A DNA stretch of 37,494 nucleotides from JAKQHY01 sp034429475. GTDB taxonomy: Bacteria > Chloroflexota > Anaerolineae > B4-G1 > SLSP01. Location of the stretch: positions 1 through 37,494 of the forward strand of contig DAOUGD010000150.1 in assembly GCA_034429475.1 (NCBI GenBank). The letters run 5' to 3'. Below the pieces are notes generated by a model. It searched no databases. It had not been told where the DNA came from and worked only from the letters and a program-made list of their open reading frames with translations. A program made the position numbers and the translations under genes. Position 1 is the stretch's first letter, and each line of letters begins with the position of its first letter. This document shows, in pieces, positions 23,977 through 32,045 of this stretch.

Positions 23977-24447
23977 TTACTTTTCGCCCATCGGCGAAGC
24001 CGGAGCGGACGATTGGGGGTGCGCTCGCAGCGCCTTGGCGATTTCATTCTGGCGAGGCGCCAAAGCTCCCAGCACACCGTTGACAAAGCGCGGCGCGCTG
24101 TCGCTGCCAAAGGATTTCGCCAATTCAACGGCTTCGTTGATCGCCACCTTGATGGGCACGTCCGCCATAGTGAACTCGTACAGCGCCATACGCAACAAAT
24201 TGCGGTCAACAATCGCCACCTGATCCAGGGGCCATTCCGCCGCGTGGGTTTGGATGTAAGAATCTAGGAGGTCCCGGCACCGGGCAATCCCCGCCACCAG
24301 ACTGCGCGCATAAGCCTGTCCCTGGCCGCTCAGCTCCGACTCGGCGAAACGCGCCGTCAGTACCTCGCCTACCGGATGATCCACCAGGTCTATTTCGTAC
24401 AAAGCCTGCAACGCCAATTGGCGCGCCTCGCGCCGCTCACCTTTCAT
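23977..24447 (-). CDS. nusB: Transcription antitermination protein NusB
   Basis: 156 aa. NusB fold: RREARQLALQALYEIDL at the start, then LDQVAIVDRNLLRMALYEF and VAINEAVELAKSFGSDSAPRFVNGVLGAL. With NusE (S10) it binds boxA RNA and supports rRNA antitermination. The C-terminal 20 residues are a low-complexity extension. The ATG follows the stop of the Asp23 gene with no gap. It is the last gene of its operon. The Asp23-nusB order equals yqhY-nusB in Bacillus. Confidence 0.96.
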   Translation of the reverse strand: MKGERREARQLALQALYEIDLVDHPVGEVLTARFAESELSGQGQAYARSLVAGIARCRDLLDSYIQTHAAEWPLDQVAIVDRNLLRMALYEFTMADVPIKVAINEAVELAKSFGSDSAPRFVNGVLGALAPRQNEIAKALRAHPQSSAPASPMGEK

Positions 24448-24825
24448 CTAAGCGCCTTGCCTCACGCCCAAAGACTCCGGCAAATTCTCCGGTTGGGGGT
24501 ATATGACATCCTCAATGTGAACGTTGACGGCGTCCACCGGCATCCCGACCATCTGCTGAATGGCGCGCGTCACTTCGTACTGCACCGCCCGCCCCAATTG
24601 CAAGAGGCTGATGTCGGGGCCGGCGATAAGATACAAATCTACCAGCACCTGTCCCTTATCCACAGCAATAACCACCGACTTGCCGGTCAACCCCAAAATG
24701 CGATCCACGTCCCGCTCGGCGATCCGGACTACACCGGGAACTTCCAACGCGGTGTGACGCGCGATGGTCTCAATCACCTCTGGTTCAACCGTTACCGCTC
24801 CGGGGATTTCCTCTGATGCTTTCAC
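24448..24825 (-). CDS. Asp23/Gls24 family protein (YqhY-like)
   Basis: 125 aa from GTG at 24825 with AAGGAGG directly upstream. Asp23 fold: EVIETIARHTALEVPGVVRI, then GQVLVDLYLIAGPDISLLQL and a terminal MPVDAVNVHIEDV. Cytoplasmic. In Bacillus the paralogue YqhY is encoded between accBC and nusB and affects acetyl-CoA carboxylase activity. Here the gene lies between fabG and nusB, which fits a link to fatty-acid synthesis. A second paralogue is encoded at 33763-34119. The exact molecular role is unknown. Confidence 0.92.
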   Translation of the reverse strand: MKASEEIPGAVTVEPEVIETIARHTALEVPGVVRIAERDVDRILGLTGKSVVIAVDKGQVLVDLYLIAGPDISLLQLGRAVQYEVTRAIQQMVGMPVDAVNVHIEDVIYPQPENLPESLGVRQGA

Positions 24826-24834
24826 ACGGCCTCC

Positions 24835-25581
24835 TTACATACTTAACCCGCCATCCACCGGCACAACGACTCCGGTGATGTACGCCGCCTCATCTGATGC
24901 CAGGAAAGCGACGGCATGGGCCACGTCTTCCACATTCCCAAAACGCTCCAGGGGGATAAGAACGCGCAGTTTCTCACGCCATTCCTCATCCAGCGCCATC
25001 GTCATATCCGTTGGAATAAAGCCAGGGGCGACCACGTTCGCCGTAATTCCCCGCCCCCCCAACTCGCGGGCCAGGCTCTTGGTGAACCCGATCAATCCGG
25101 CCTTCGAAGCCGCGTAATTGGCCTGCCCCACCTGCCCCATCAGGCCGGAGACCGAGCTAATGTTAATGATGCGCCCGGAACGCTGCCGCATCATCGGACG
25201 CGCTGCCGCCTGGGCCATGTTGAACGCGCCTTTGAGGTTCACGCGCAACACCTCGTCCCAGTCCTGCTCCCGCATCCGCACCAACAGCGCATCCCGCGTG
25301 ACGCCGGCATTGTTGACCAGAATATCCAGCCGGCCCAGCGCCGAGAGCGTCGTCTGCACCAGCGCCGCCGCTTGCGCGGCGTCGCCGACATCGGATTGCA
25401 CGGCCAGTCCCCGGCAACCATGGGCTTCAACCCCGGCCACCACCTGCAATGCGGCCTCTGCCTTCAGGACGTAATTCACGACCACGTCGGCGCCACGGCG
25501 GGCTAACTCCAACGCCACGGCCCGCCCAATCCCGCGCGAGCCGCCCGTCACCAGGGCCACTTTACCGGCTAAGGCAGTCAT
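24835..25581 (-). CDS. fabG: 3-oxoacyl-ACP reductase
   Basis: 248 aa from ATG at 25581, which overlaps the fabD stop in an ATGA. The longer open frame upstream only reads fabD sequence. SDR features: NADP-binding TGGSRGIG (12-19), NNAG (90-93), catalytic Ser143, Tyr156 and Lys160 (YAASK), Asn115, and the terminal ITGVVVPVDGGLSM. It reduces 3-oxoacyl-ACP in type II fatty-acid synthesis. Its neighbour fabD supports the specific assignment over a generic SDR. No acpP, fabF, fabH or plsX is in the window. Confidence 0.95.
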   Translation of the reverse strand: MTALAGKVALVTGGSRGIGRAVALELARRGADVVVNYVLKAEAALQVVAGVEAHGCRGLAVQSDVGDAAQAAALVQTTLSALGRLDILVNNAGVTRDALLVRMREQDWDEVLRVNLKGAFNMAQAAARPMMRQRSGRIINISSVSGLMGQVGQANYAASKAGLIGFTKSLARELGGRGITANVVAPGFIPTDMTMALDEEWREKLRVLIPLERFGNVEDVAHAVAFLASDEAAYITGVVVPVDGGLSM

Positions 25582-26498
25582 CCTATAGCTCCTTCCGCAA
25601 AGGTGTCCACGCTTTCCACCGATACATCTTTGAGCGTGCGCTTGACCAGGCCGGTCAGTACGTCCTTTGGGCCGACCTCCACAAACCGGGTCACCCCCTG
25701 GTCGTGCAACCAGAGCAGGCTTTCGCGCCACCGCACCGGCGCCGTAAGTTGCTGCAACAACGCGGCGCGAATAGCGCCCGGATCATCCACCGGCGCCGCC
25801 GTCACGTTCATCACCAAAGGAATTTGTGATGGATGGATTGGCAATGCCGCCAACAACCGGGTAAACTCGGTGTCGGCGGCGGACATCAACGGGCTGTGTG
25901 GGGCGACGCTGACGGCCAACGGCTGCATCCGCCGCACGTTGTAGGTGTGCGCCATGTCTGCCGCCCGCTGCAAAGCACCCTTCGCGCCTGAAATCACCAC
26001 CTGTCCCGGGCAGTTGTCGTTGGCGACCACCACCGGCTCGCCGCCGGCTTCCGTCACCGCCGCGCAGAGCGCCGCCGCATCCGCCAGCGTAGCGCCGAGC
26101 AGAACGGCCATGCCGCCGGGCGTCCGCGCGCCGCAGTCGGCCATCCACTGGCCGCGCGCCGCCACCAGAGCCAGCGCCGCCGCAAACTCGACGGCCCCGG
26201 ACGCCACCAACGCGGCAAATTCCCCCAGGCTGTGCCCGGTCACGTAATCTGGCGCAGGCCGATGCTCTCGCACGGCAGCCCACAACGCCAGATCGGTCAC
26301 GAAGACTGCCGGTTGGGTGAATCGGGTGTCATCCAGCGCGAGCCGCGGGCCGGAGAAACAGAGTTGTGTTAAGTCGTACTCTAACTGCCGATTGGCCTGT
26401 TCAAAAAGTATCCGGGCCTCCGCGGAGGCCCGGTACCAAGCGGCGCCCATTCCTACATACTGGGATCCCTGTCCAGGGAAAAGGAAAGCGGTATGCAT
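25578..26498 (-). CDS. fabD: Malonyl-CoA:ACP transacylase
   Basis: 306 aa from ATG at 26498; a TTG two codons upstream is the alternative. Signatures: AFLFPGQGSQYVGMG, nucleophile Ser90 in GHSLGEFAAL, catalytic His201 in VAPHSPLM, and a terminal FVEVGPKDVLTGLVKR. It loads malonyl groups onto acyl carrier protein. Translation is coupled to fabG through a 4-nt overlap. It follows rpmF by 27 nt. Confidence 0.96.
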   Translation of the reverse strand: MHTAFLFPGQGSQYVGMGAAWYRASAEARILFEQANRQLEYDLTQLCFSGPRLALDDTRFTQPAVFVTDLALWAAVREHRPAPDYVTGHSLGEFAALVASGAVEFAAALALVAARGQWMADCGARTPGGMAVLLGATLADAAALCAAVTEAGGEPVVVANDNCPGQVVISGAKGALQRAADMAHTYNVRRMQPLAVSVAPHSPLMSAADTEFTRLLAALPIHPSQIPLVMNVTAAPVDDPGAIRAALLQQLTAPVRWRESLLWLHDQGVTRFVEVGPKDVLTGLVKRTLKDVSVESVDTFAEGAIG

Positions 26499-26525
26499 TG
26501 TCAAAGAACGCTGCGGTACTTTCCC

Positions 26526-26717
26526 TTAGTCCTTCTTGACCTCCACGATCTGGCGGCCCCGGTAATACCCGCAATGCGGGCATACTTCGTAGGGGCGCAC
26601 TTGCTCGCCACATTGCTTACATTCCACCAGGGTCGGTAACTCGGGTGAACGATAACTGCTGGCCCGGCGCCGGTCACGCCGGCTGCGCGGCGTTCGTCTC
26701 TTTGGTACTGCTGGCAT
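26526..26717 (-). CDS. rpmF: 50S ribosomal protein L32
   Basis: 63 aa. The N-terminal PAVPKRRTPRSRRDRRRAS is typical. A zinc ribbon is formed by CKQC and CPHC, and the protein ends GYYRGRQIVEVKKD. It is the first gene of an operon with fabD, fabG, asp23 and nusB. The rpmF-fab linkage occurs in many bacteria. A near-consensus promoter lies about 60 nt upstream. Confidence 0.97.
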   Translation of the reverse strand: MPAVPKRRTPRSRRDRRRASSYRSPELPTLVECKQCGEQVRPYEVCPHCGYYRGRQIVEVKKD

Positions 26718-26778
26718 CTTTCTATTCTCCCTTATTTCAATGATGTTGCTAAATAATTAAACTGGCAACGCAAACCCA

Positions 26779-26806
26779 ATTATACGGAGAAGGGCGCTTC
26801 TGTCAA
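26779..26806 (-). promoter_or_regulatory. Promoter of the rpmF-nusB operon
   Basis: On the minus strand TTGACA (26801-26806), a 16-nt spacer and TATAAT (26779-26784) give both hexamers at consensus. The leader to the rpmF ATG is about 55 nt. Confidence 0.85.
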
Positions 26807-26820
26807 ACTCACGCAGAGTT

Positions 26821-26843
26821 AAAAAACGGTCATTCCGTTTTTT
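26821..26843 (-). terminator. Terminator containing the last stop codon of the asp23-fakA-recG operon
   Basis: On the minus strand AAAAAACGG, loop AATGA, CCGTTTTTT. The TGA in the loop is the stop codon of the DivIVA-like gene, so the stem starts inside its coding sequence. The element sits just upstream of the rpmF promoter. Confidence 0.8.
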
Positions 26844-27309
26844 TCTCTTTGGCCTGTAGGTGACGCTCGCGGTCCGACTCCAGGCGTTGCAAGCCATTCT
26901 CGACGACGTGCAAAATACGCGTTAACTCTCCCTGCAACTGGCTCAACGAATCAAAGACATACTCGTCCGCATCGGCGCGCAGCCCCACCGACTCCTGCTC
27001 CGCCTTGCGCACGATGCCCCGCGCCTGCTGACGCGCCTCGTGTACCAGCCGATGCTCGGTGGCCAGTTCCGCCGCCTCCGCGCGCGCCGCCGTGAGAATG
27101 CGGTCAACCTCCTGGCGCGCTTCAGTCAGCAGAGTATCACGCTGGGTCACGATCTCCCGCGCCTTGCGCACCTCCTCCGGGAGCGCCTCACGGAGCTGCG
27201 TTAATTGATTGCGGACTTCGTCATCATTGACGGCCCGGCTGCCAAAAAACTTGGGACTTTCTACCAGAATGTATCGCTCCAGCCGTTCAATCAAAAACTC
27301 TATGTCCAT
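26830..27309 (-). CDS. DivIVA/ATP-synthase-b-like coiled-coil protein
   Basis: 159 aa from ATG at 27309, chosen because AGGAGG lies 6 nt upstream; a start 9 codons earlier is possible. The N-terminal MDIEFLIERLERYILVESP is followed by VNDDEVRNQLTQLREALPEEV, then a long charged coiled coil (about 45-150). It resembles a small family I recall from Chloroflexota near coaD, with remote likeness to DivIVA and the b subunit of ATP synthase. There is no membrane helix. A role in division or envelope organisation is a guess. Last gene of its operon. Confidence 0.75.
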   Translation of the reverse strand: MDIEFLIERLERYILVESPKFFGSRAVNDDEVRNQLTQLREALPEEVRKAREIVTQRDTLLTEARQEVDRILTAARAEAAELATEHRLVHEARQQARGIVRKAEQESVGLRADADEYVFDSLSQLQGELTRILHVVENGLQRLESDRERHLQAKEKKTE

Positions 27310-27363
27310 CACCGCCTCCTGCACCGGAAAAGTCATCGCGCCCCGAGGTGTGCGCAGCGCCGT

Positions 27364-27894
27364 TTATTCTCCCAGAGACACCACACGGACGAGCGGGGTA
27401 TCCGCCCCCAAAAGTTCGCGCTTGCGCGCCAGGGCCTGCGCCACCATCAGCGGCGTCATAAATGAAATGTCGCCGCCGGCCATAAAGACTTCTTTGGTAA
27501 CGCTGGCGCTGATGAAGGCATGATCCTGGCGCGTCATTAAACAAATCGTCTCAATCTCCGGGCAAAGTTGGCGATTGGTGAGCGCCATTTGATATTCCAA
27601 TTCAAAATCGGAGATGACGCGCAGGCCCCGCACCAACGTGTGCGCCCCCACCGAGCGCGCAAAGGTCACGGTTAAGCCGGCATACGGGCATACTTCGATG
27701 TTATCAAAGTCCTTGAGAACAGCTTTCGCCAGCGAGACACGTTCCTCCGCCGAAAAGAACAGCGATTTGTTAGGACGGTCATACACCGCCACGATCAGTT
27801 TATCGAACAAAGCCGCGGCGCGTTGAGCAATGTCTATGTGTCCAAAATGAATGGGATCGAAAGATCCGGGGTAGAGAGCGATGCGTGGCGTCAA
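27364..27894 (-). CDS. coaD: Phosphopantetheine adenylyltransferase
   Basis: 176 aa. Nucleotidyltransferase motif YPGSFDPIHFGHIDI, then YDRPNKSLFFSAEERV, TLVRGLRVISDFELEYQMA and a SASVTKE segment. It makes dephospho-CoA from 4'-phosphopantetheine and ATP, the penultimate CoA step. The start is a TTG overlapping the recG stop (TTGA), with AAGGAGA upstream inside recG. CoA feeds the malonyl-CoA used by FabD in the adjoining operon. Confidence 0.95.
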   Translation of the reverse strand: MTPRIALYPGSFDPIHFGHIDIAQRAAALFDKLIVAVYDRPNKSLFFSAEERVSLAKAVLKDFDNIEVCPYAGLTVTFARSVGAHTLVRGLRVISDFELEYQMALTNRQLCPEIETICLMTRQDHAFISASVTKEVFMAGGDISFMTPLMVAQALARKRELLGADTPLVRVVSLGE

Positions 27895-30290
27895 CTCAAA
27901 TCTCCTTCGGTGTGCCAGAAATCGGCGACACGCCGGGCCAAAGCAGCGTGTTCCGGCAAGGCCAAATCAGGATCGGCATTCAGTAGATATTGAGCCGCGT
28001 CGCGCACCTCGTGCAGCAGGCGCATATCGGCCAGAGTCGCCATCGGCAGCTCCGGCAGACCGCTCTGCTGCGTTCCCAGGAATTGGCCGGGGCCGCGCAT
28101 TTCCAGGTCCTTTTGCGCCAGCACGAAGCCGTCGGTGGTGGACTCCACCGCCTTCAACCGCTCGTTGGATTCCGCCTGCGTGTTCCCGCTCAGCAGCAGG
28201 CAGTAGGATTGATGGGCGCCGCGCCCCACCCGGCCCCGGAACTGGTGCAACTGCGCCAGCCCGAACCGTTCGGCGCCGTCAATCAGCATGACGGTGGCAT
28301 TGGGGACGTCAATGCCCACTTCCACCACGGAGGTCGCCACCAGGATGTGCAAGTCGCCGCGCACGAAGGCCGCCATGACTTGCTCTTTCTCGTCAGCCCG
28401 CATCCGCCCGTGCAGCAGCCCCAGGCGCAGGTCGGGGAAGACTTCGCGCTGTAGCCGGGCGTGCTCTTCCACCGCCGAGCGCGCCTCAATTTTCTCCGAG
28501 GCTTCCACCAGCGGGTAGATGATGAAGGCCTGACGGCCCTCCGCCACCTGGCTGCGGATGAAAGTGTAGCTCCGTTCCCGCTCGCGGGGGAACACAACGC
28601 GGGTAGCAATCGGCTGACGGCCCGGCGGCATTTCGTCCAGCACAGAAACGTCGAGGTGTCCCCAGAGGGTCAGTTCCAGGGAACGCGGGATGGGCGTCGC
28701 CGTCATCACCAGCAAATGGGGATTGTACCCCTTCTGCCGCAGTTGGCCGCGCTGCTCCACCCCGAAGCGATGCTGCTCGTCAATGACCACCAGCGTCAGG
28801 TCTTTGAAACTGACCGCTTCTTGAATCAAAGCGTGCGTCCCAACGATGACCTGGATGGTTCCGTCGGCCAGGCCGGCGTAGATGCGCTGCCGGGCTTCGG
28901 GCGGCGTGCTGCCGGTCAACAGTTCCAACGTCGGCGGCGTGGGGAAGGCCGCAAACAGCTTCGATAGTCCCTTGTAATGCTGCTCGGCCAGGATTTCAGT
29001 CGGGGCCATCAACGCGGACTGGAAACCGGCGCCCGCCGCCACCGTCATCAACAGGGCCGCCACCACCGTCTTCCCCGACCCGACATCCCCCTGGAGCAGC
29101 CGGTTCATCGGTTCGCCAGAGGCCATGTCGCGCAGCATTTCGTCCACGGAACGCCGCTGCGCGCCGGTCAGGGTGTAGGGCAGCGTCGCCAACAGGCTGG
29201 AGAGGGTTTCTTCAGAGGCGTGTACCACGCGCCCCGCCTGGGATTTCCAGAGGAGTTTTTGTCGCAACAGCCCGATTTGCAAATAGAGGATTTCCTCGAA
29301 GGCCAGTCGCCGCCGCGCCGCTTCCAGATGCCGTTGATCCTCTGGCAGATGGACGCCCAACAGGGCACGCGCCAGGGGCAGCAGATTGTAGCGGGCGCGC
29401 AACGAGGCCGGCAGCACGTCCGGGACGCGCGGCGCCCAGGCCGCCAGCACCCGCTGCAACGTCATCCGCAGCCAGCGCTGCCGCAAGCCTTCGGTCAATG
29501 CGTAAATCGGCTGGATGCGCGCGTTGGAGACGTCAGTGCGGCCCACCAGTTCCCATTCCGGGGAATTCATCACGAGGCGGCCAAGGTACTCGTCCACTTT
29601 GCCGCTGACCAAAATCTGCATCCCCGGCCGGATACGGCCTTCCAGGTGGGGTTGATTGAACCACGTCACTTCCAGTGTGCCGGTGTTGTCGGAGAGGATC
29701 GCCTGAAAGAGGTGCCGCCCCCCCTGCGTTTTGCGCCCACCGGCCTCCCAAACCGTCGCCAGCAGGCTCACCCGCTCGCCATATTGCAGGTGGTTGATCG
29801 TTTTTAGCGTAGAATAATCCTCGTAACGGCGGGGATAGAAGTACAGCAGGTCGCGGACGGTCTTGACGCCGAGCTTCTCCAGCAGTTCCACCCGTTTTTT
29901 CCCCACGCCGGCAATCACGTCCACCGAAGCGTCCAGCCCGCGTCCGGGCGTCTCCACCCACTCTGGCGCGGGCGGCGGCGCGGGCGGTGCAGGTTCAGGG
30001 GAGATTGCCTCTTCCAGCAGCGCCTCGACACCCGGGCCGGCGTTCAGGCGGGCGCGCAAGGCCACCATCAGTTCGCGCCGCGCTTCCATGTCCGCAGCGC
30101 TGTAGCGCTGCAAGGATTGCCCGATTTCGTCAATCCAGGGCCGCGCCGTTGCGTCGAAACTCGCGGCGGCCTGCTTCAACCAGGTGTCGGCGTAACGTGC
30201 CAGGCCGCCGGCCACGGCTTTATCCTGGTACGCATAGTCGCGTTCTTCCAGGTCAAGAATTTTCCCTAAAATTTCCAACGGTTTAGCCAT
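27891..30290 (-). CDS. recG: ATP-dependent DNA helicase RecG
   Basis: 799 aa from ATG at 30290; the longer frame only reads degV sequence. An N-terminal helical extension (about 1-110) with a Pro/Ala linker precedes the wedge domain (about 120-290, VDVIAGVGKKRVELLEKLGV, LLYFYPRRYEDYS). The helicase core has Walker A GDVGSGKT (Lys407), motif II DEQH (Asp504), VMTATPIPRSL, VATSVVEVGIDVPNATVM and QFRGRVGRG. RecG remodels stalled replication forks. The extension resembles those of Thermotoga and Deinococcus RecG. It overlaps degV by 8 nt and coaD by 4 nt. The recG position after fakA matches Bacillus. Confidence 0.97.
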   Translation of the reverse strand: MAKPLEILGKILDLEERDYAYQDKAVAGGLARYADTWLKQAAASFDATARPWIDEIGQSLQRYSAADMEARRELMVALRARLNAGPGVEALLEEAISPEPAPPAPPPAPEWVETPGRGLDASVDVIAGVGKKRVELLEKLGVKTVRDLLYFYPRRYEDYSTLKTINHLQYGERVSLLATVWEAGGRKTQGGRHLFQAILSDNTGTLEVTWFNQPHLEGRIRPGMQILVSGKVDEYLGRLVMNSPEWELVGRTDVSNARIQPIYALTEGLRQRWLRMTLQRVLAAWAPRVPDVLPASLRARYNLLPLARALLGVHLPEDQRHLEAARRRLAFEEILYLQIGLLRQKLLWKSQAGRVVHASEETLSSLLATLPYTLTGAQRRSVDEMLRDMASGEPMNRLLQGDVGSGKTVVAALLMTVAAGAGFQSALMAPTEILAEQHYKGLSKLFAAFPTPPTLELLTGSTPPEARQRIYAGLADGTIQVIVGTHALIQEAVSFKDLTLVVIDEQHRFGVEQRGQLRQKGYNPHLLVMTATPIPRSLELTLWGHLDVSVLDEMPPGRQPIATRVVFPRERERSYTFIRSQVAEGRQAFIIYPLVEASEKIEARSAVEEHARLQREVFPDLRLGLLHGRMRADEKEQVMAAFVRGDLHILVATSVVEVGIDVPNATVMLIDGAERFGLAQLHQFRGRVGRGAHQSYCLLLSGNTQAESNERLKAVESTTDGFVLAQKDLEMRGPGQFLGTQQSGLPELPMATLADMRLLHEVRDAAQYLLNADPDLALPEHAALARRVADFWHTEGDLS

Positions 30291-31158
30291 GATTGCTCCG
30301 ATTTTTCTCTGCGCCGACCACCGCCACCCCCAGGCAACCGGGGCCGATGTGGGCGCCAAAGACAGGGCCAACTTCGACAACGGGAATAGGGCGTTCGGGC
30401 GCAAGGGGTTCCAGGATTTGTTGTAAGCGCTCGATCAGCGGCGCTTCGGCATAAGTGTGAATGATTGCCAGCCGCTCTAATGGCGCCATCTGCGTCAGGT
30501 GCTCCACCAGCCGATCTAAGGCCCGATGGAAGGTGCGCACCCGCCCCAACAGGCGGGCTGCGCCACCCTCAAAGATAATCAGGGGTTTGATCTGTAAGAG
30601 TTCGATAAAACGCGCCATGGCCCAGCTCACCCGCCCGCTGCGTTGCAGATGCTCTGCCGAATCCAACACCCCCACCACCTGGGTACGGGCGCGCATCCGC
30701 GTCAACAACACCAGCACTTCGTCCCAGGAGGCGCCCCGTTCGATAGCCTCCGCGGCGGTCACCACCAGCCAACCGATGCCCATGGAGACCTGTTCCGTAT
30801 CCACGATGTGCACCTGCACTTGAGACAAAAGCTGCACTGCAAACTGGGCATGCGTATGGATGCTGCTGACCGAGGCCGACGCAAACAAGCCGATGATGTG
30901 TTCTGCGCCTTCGTCTGCCAGTTGTTGATAGGCTCTCAAAAATTCATAGGGAGAAGGCGCTGCCGTGCCGGGCAGCGCGGCGCCCTGCCGCAATGCCTGA
31001 TAGAATTCCTTCCGATCCAGAGTGCCGTCATCCAGGCGCGTTTGTGCGCCGAGGGAGACATATACCGGCACGACCTGAATGTTAAAACGCCGGATCAGCG
31101 CGTCAGGCAAGTCGGCGACGCGATCTGTGACGATCCGAATAGCGGGGGTTAATGCCAT
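30283..31158 (-). CDS. DegV family fatty-acid-binding protein (FakB-like), copy 2
   Basis: 291 aa. DegV fold: IRIVTDRVADLPDALIRRFN, IQVVPVYVSLG, TAAPSPYEF, a central SVSSIHTHAQ, LDSAEHLQRSGRVS and a terminal VFGAHIGPGCLGVAVVG. DegV proteins bind one fatty acid and present it to FakA for phosphorylation. The His and Gly of the HIGPG motif near the C-terminus are kept. It overlaps the preceding degV by 10 nt and recG by 8 nt, so all are translated together. It differs clearly from copy 1, suggesting different acyl preferences (inference). Confidence 0.93.
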   Translation of the reverse strand: MALTPAIRIVTDRVADLPDALIRRFNIQVVPVYVSLGAQTRLDDGTLDRKEFYQALRQGAALPGTAAPSPYEFLRAYQQLADEGAEHIIGLFASASVSSIHTHAQFAVQLLSQVQVHIVDTEQVSMGIGWLVVTAAEAIERGASWDEVLVLLTRMRARTQVVGVLDSAEHLQRSGRVSWAMARFIELLQIKPLIIFEGGAARLLGRVRTFHRALDRLVEHLTQMAPLERLAIIHTYAEAPLIERLQQILEPLAPERPIPVVEVGPVFGAHIGPGCLGVAVVGAEKNRSNHG

Positions 31159-32018
31159 AGCCCTTCGTAAATGACCATCCCCAAGCCTTCTGGGCCAATA
31201 TGAGAGGCCAGAATCGGGTCATAGGCGATGATGGGGAAATCACGATTGTGAATGATCTGTTCCAGGCGCCCTTTGAGGAGAAGCGCTTCGTCGGTGGCAT
31301 CGGCGCCGCTTTGGAAGATCAGCAGGTGTTGAATCCGGGTAAACTCAGAGGCAAACTCCACCAATTTATCCAATGCCCGCTCCGGTTTGCGGCTTTTCTC
31401 ATGGGGCACAATATCCCCATCCTCAATCACCAGGAACGGGTGAATTTTGAGCATGGCTCCCAGAATGGATTGCATGGCGCTCAGTTTGCCGCTGCGGTAA
31501 ATGTAATCCAGAGTATGCGAAATCATGACCACGTAGATACGTGGGATCATTCCCCGAATCTGTTTGACGATTTCCACCTGCGAGGTTTCCCCCTGCGCCA
31601 ACAATTCGCCGGCCTGTTCGACCAGCAATCCCAGGCCCACGGACAGCGTTTGTGAATCCAGGATGGTAATGTCACACCGGCCCATAAAGTCCCGCGCGGC
31701 GATCCGCGCATTGCGCATTACCGGACTGAGGTGGCTGGAAGACAAGATCACCAGCATTTTGTTGGTACGATACAAAGTGCGCTCAAAAACGGCGTGGAAA
31801 TCATCCACAGACGGCCCGATAATTCTAACCGGTTCGCGCGCTTCCCGCATCTGACTGAGCAGATCCACATGCTCGAAAGTTTGTTGATCGTACATAAAAT
31901 AACGCCCACCCGATTCCGCGACAATCGGCAGCGAGATGATGTTCATCTCGCGCAGGCGAGATACCGGTAGATAAGCCGTGCCATCGGTTATAAGTTGAAT
32001 GTAATGATTGCCAGACAC
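31149..32018 (-). CDS. DegV family fatty-acid-binding protein (FakB-like), copy 1
   Basis: About 289 aa from a GTG at 32018 that has GAAGGAG 5 nt upstream; a GTG six codons earlier is the alternative. DegV landmarks: YIQLITDGTAYLPVSRLREM, GPSVDDF, SSSHLSPVMRNA, ILDSQTLSVGLGLLVEQAG, YIYRSGKLSAMQSILGAML and a terminal ASHIGPEGLGMVIYEG. With FakA, the next gene upstream in the operon, it would form a fatty-acid kinase. The start is 28 nt after the fakA stop. Confidence 0.93.
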   Translation of the reverse strand: MSGNHYIQLITDGTAYLPVSRLREMNIISLPIVAESGGRYFMYDQQTFEHVDLLSQMREAREPVRIIGPSVDDFHAVFERTLYRTNKMLVILSSSHLSPVMRNARIAARDFMGRCDITILDSQTLSVGLGLLVEQAGELLAQGETSQVEIVKQIRGMIPRIYVVMISHTLDYIYRSGKLSAMQSILGAMLKIHPFLVIEDGDIVPHEKSRKPERALDKLVEFASEFTRIQHLLIFQSGADATDEALLLKGRLEQIIHNRDFPIIAYDPILASHIGPEGLGMVIYEGLWH

Positions 32019-32045
32019 AATTTCTCCTTCACCCACACAGTGTGA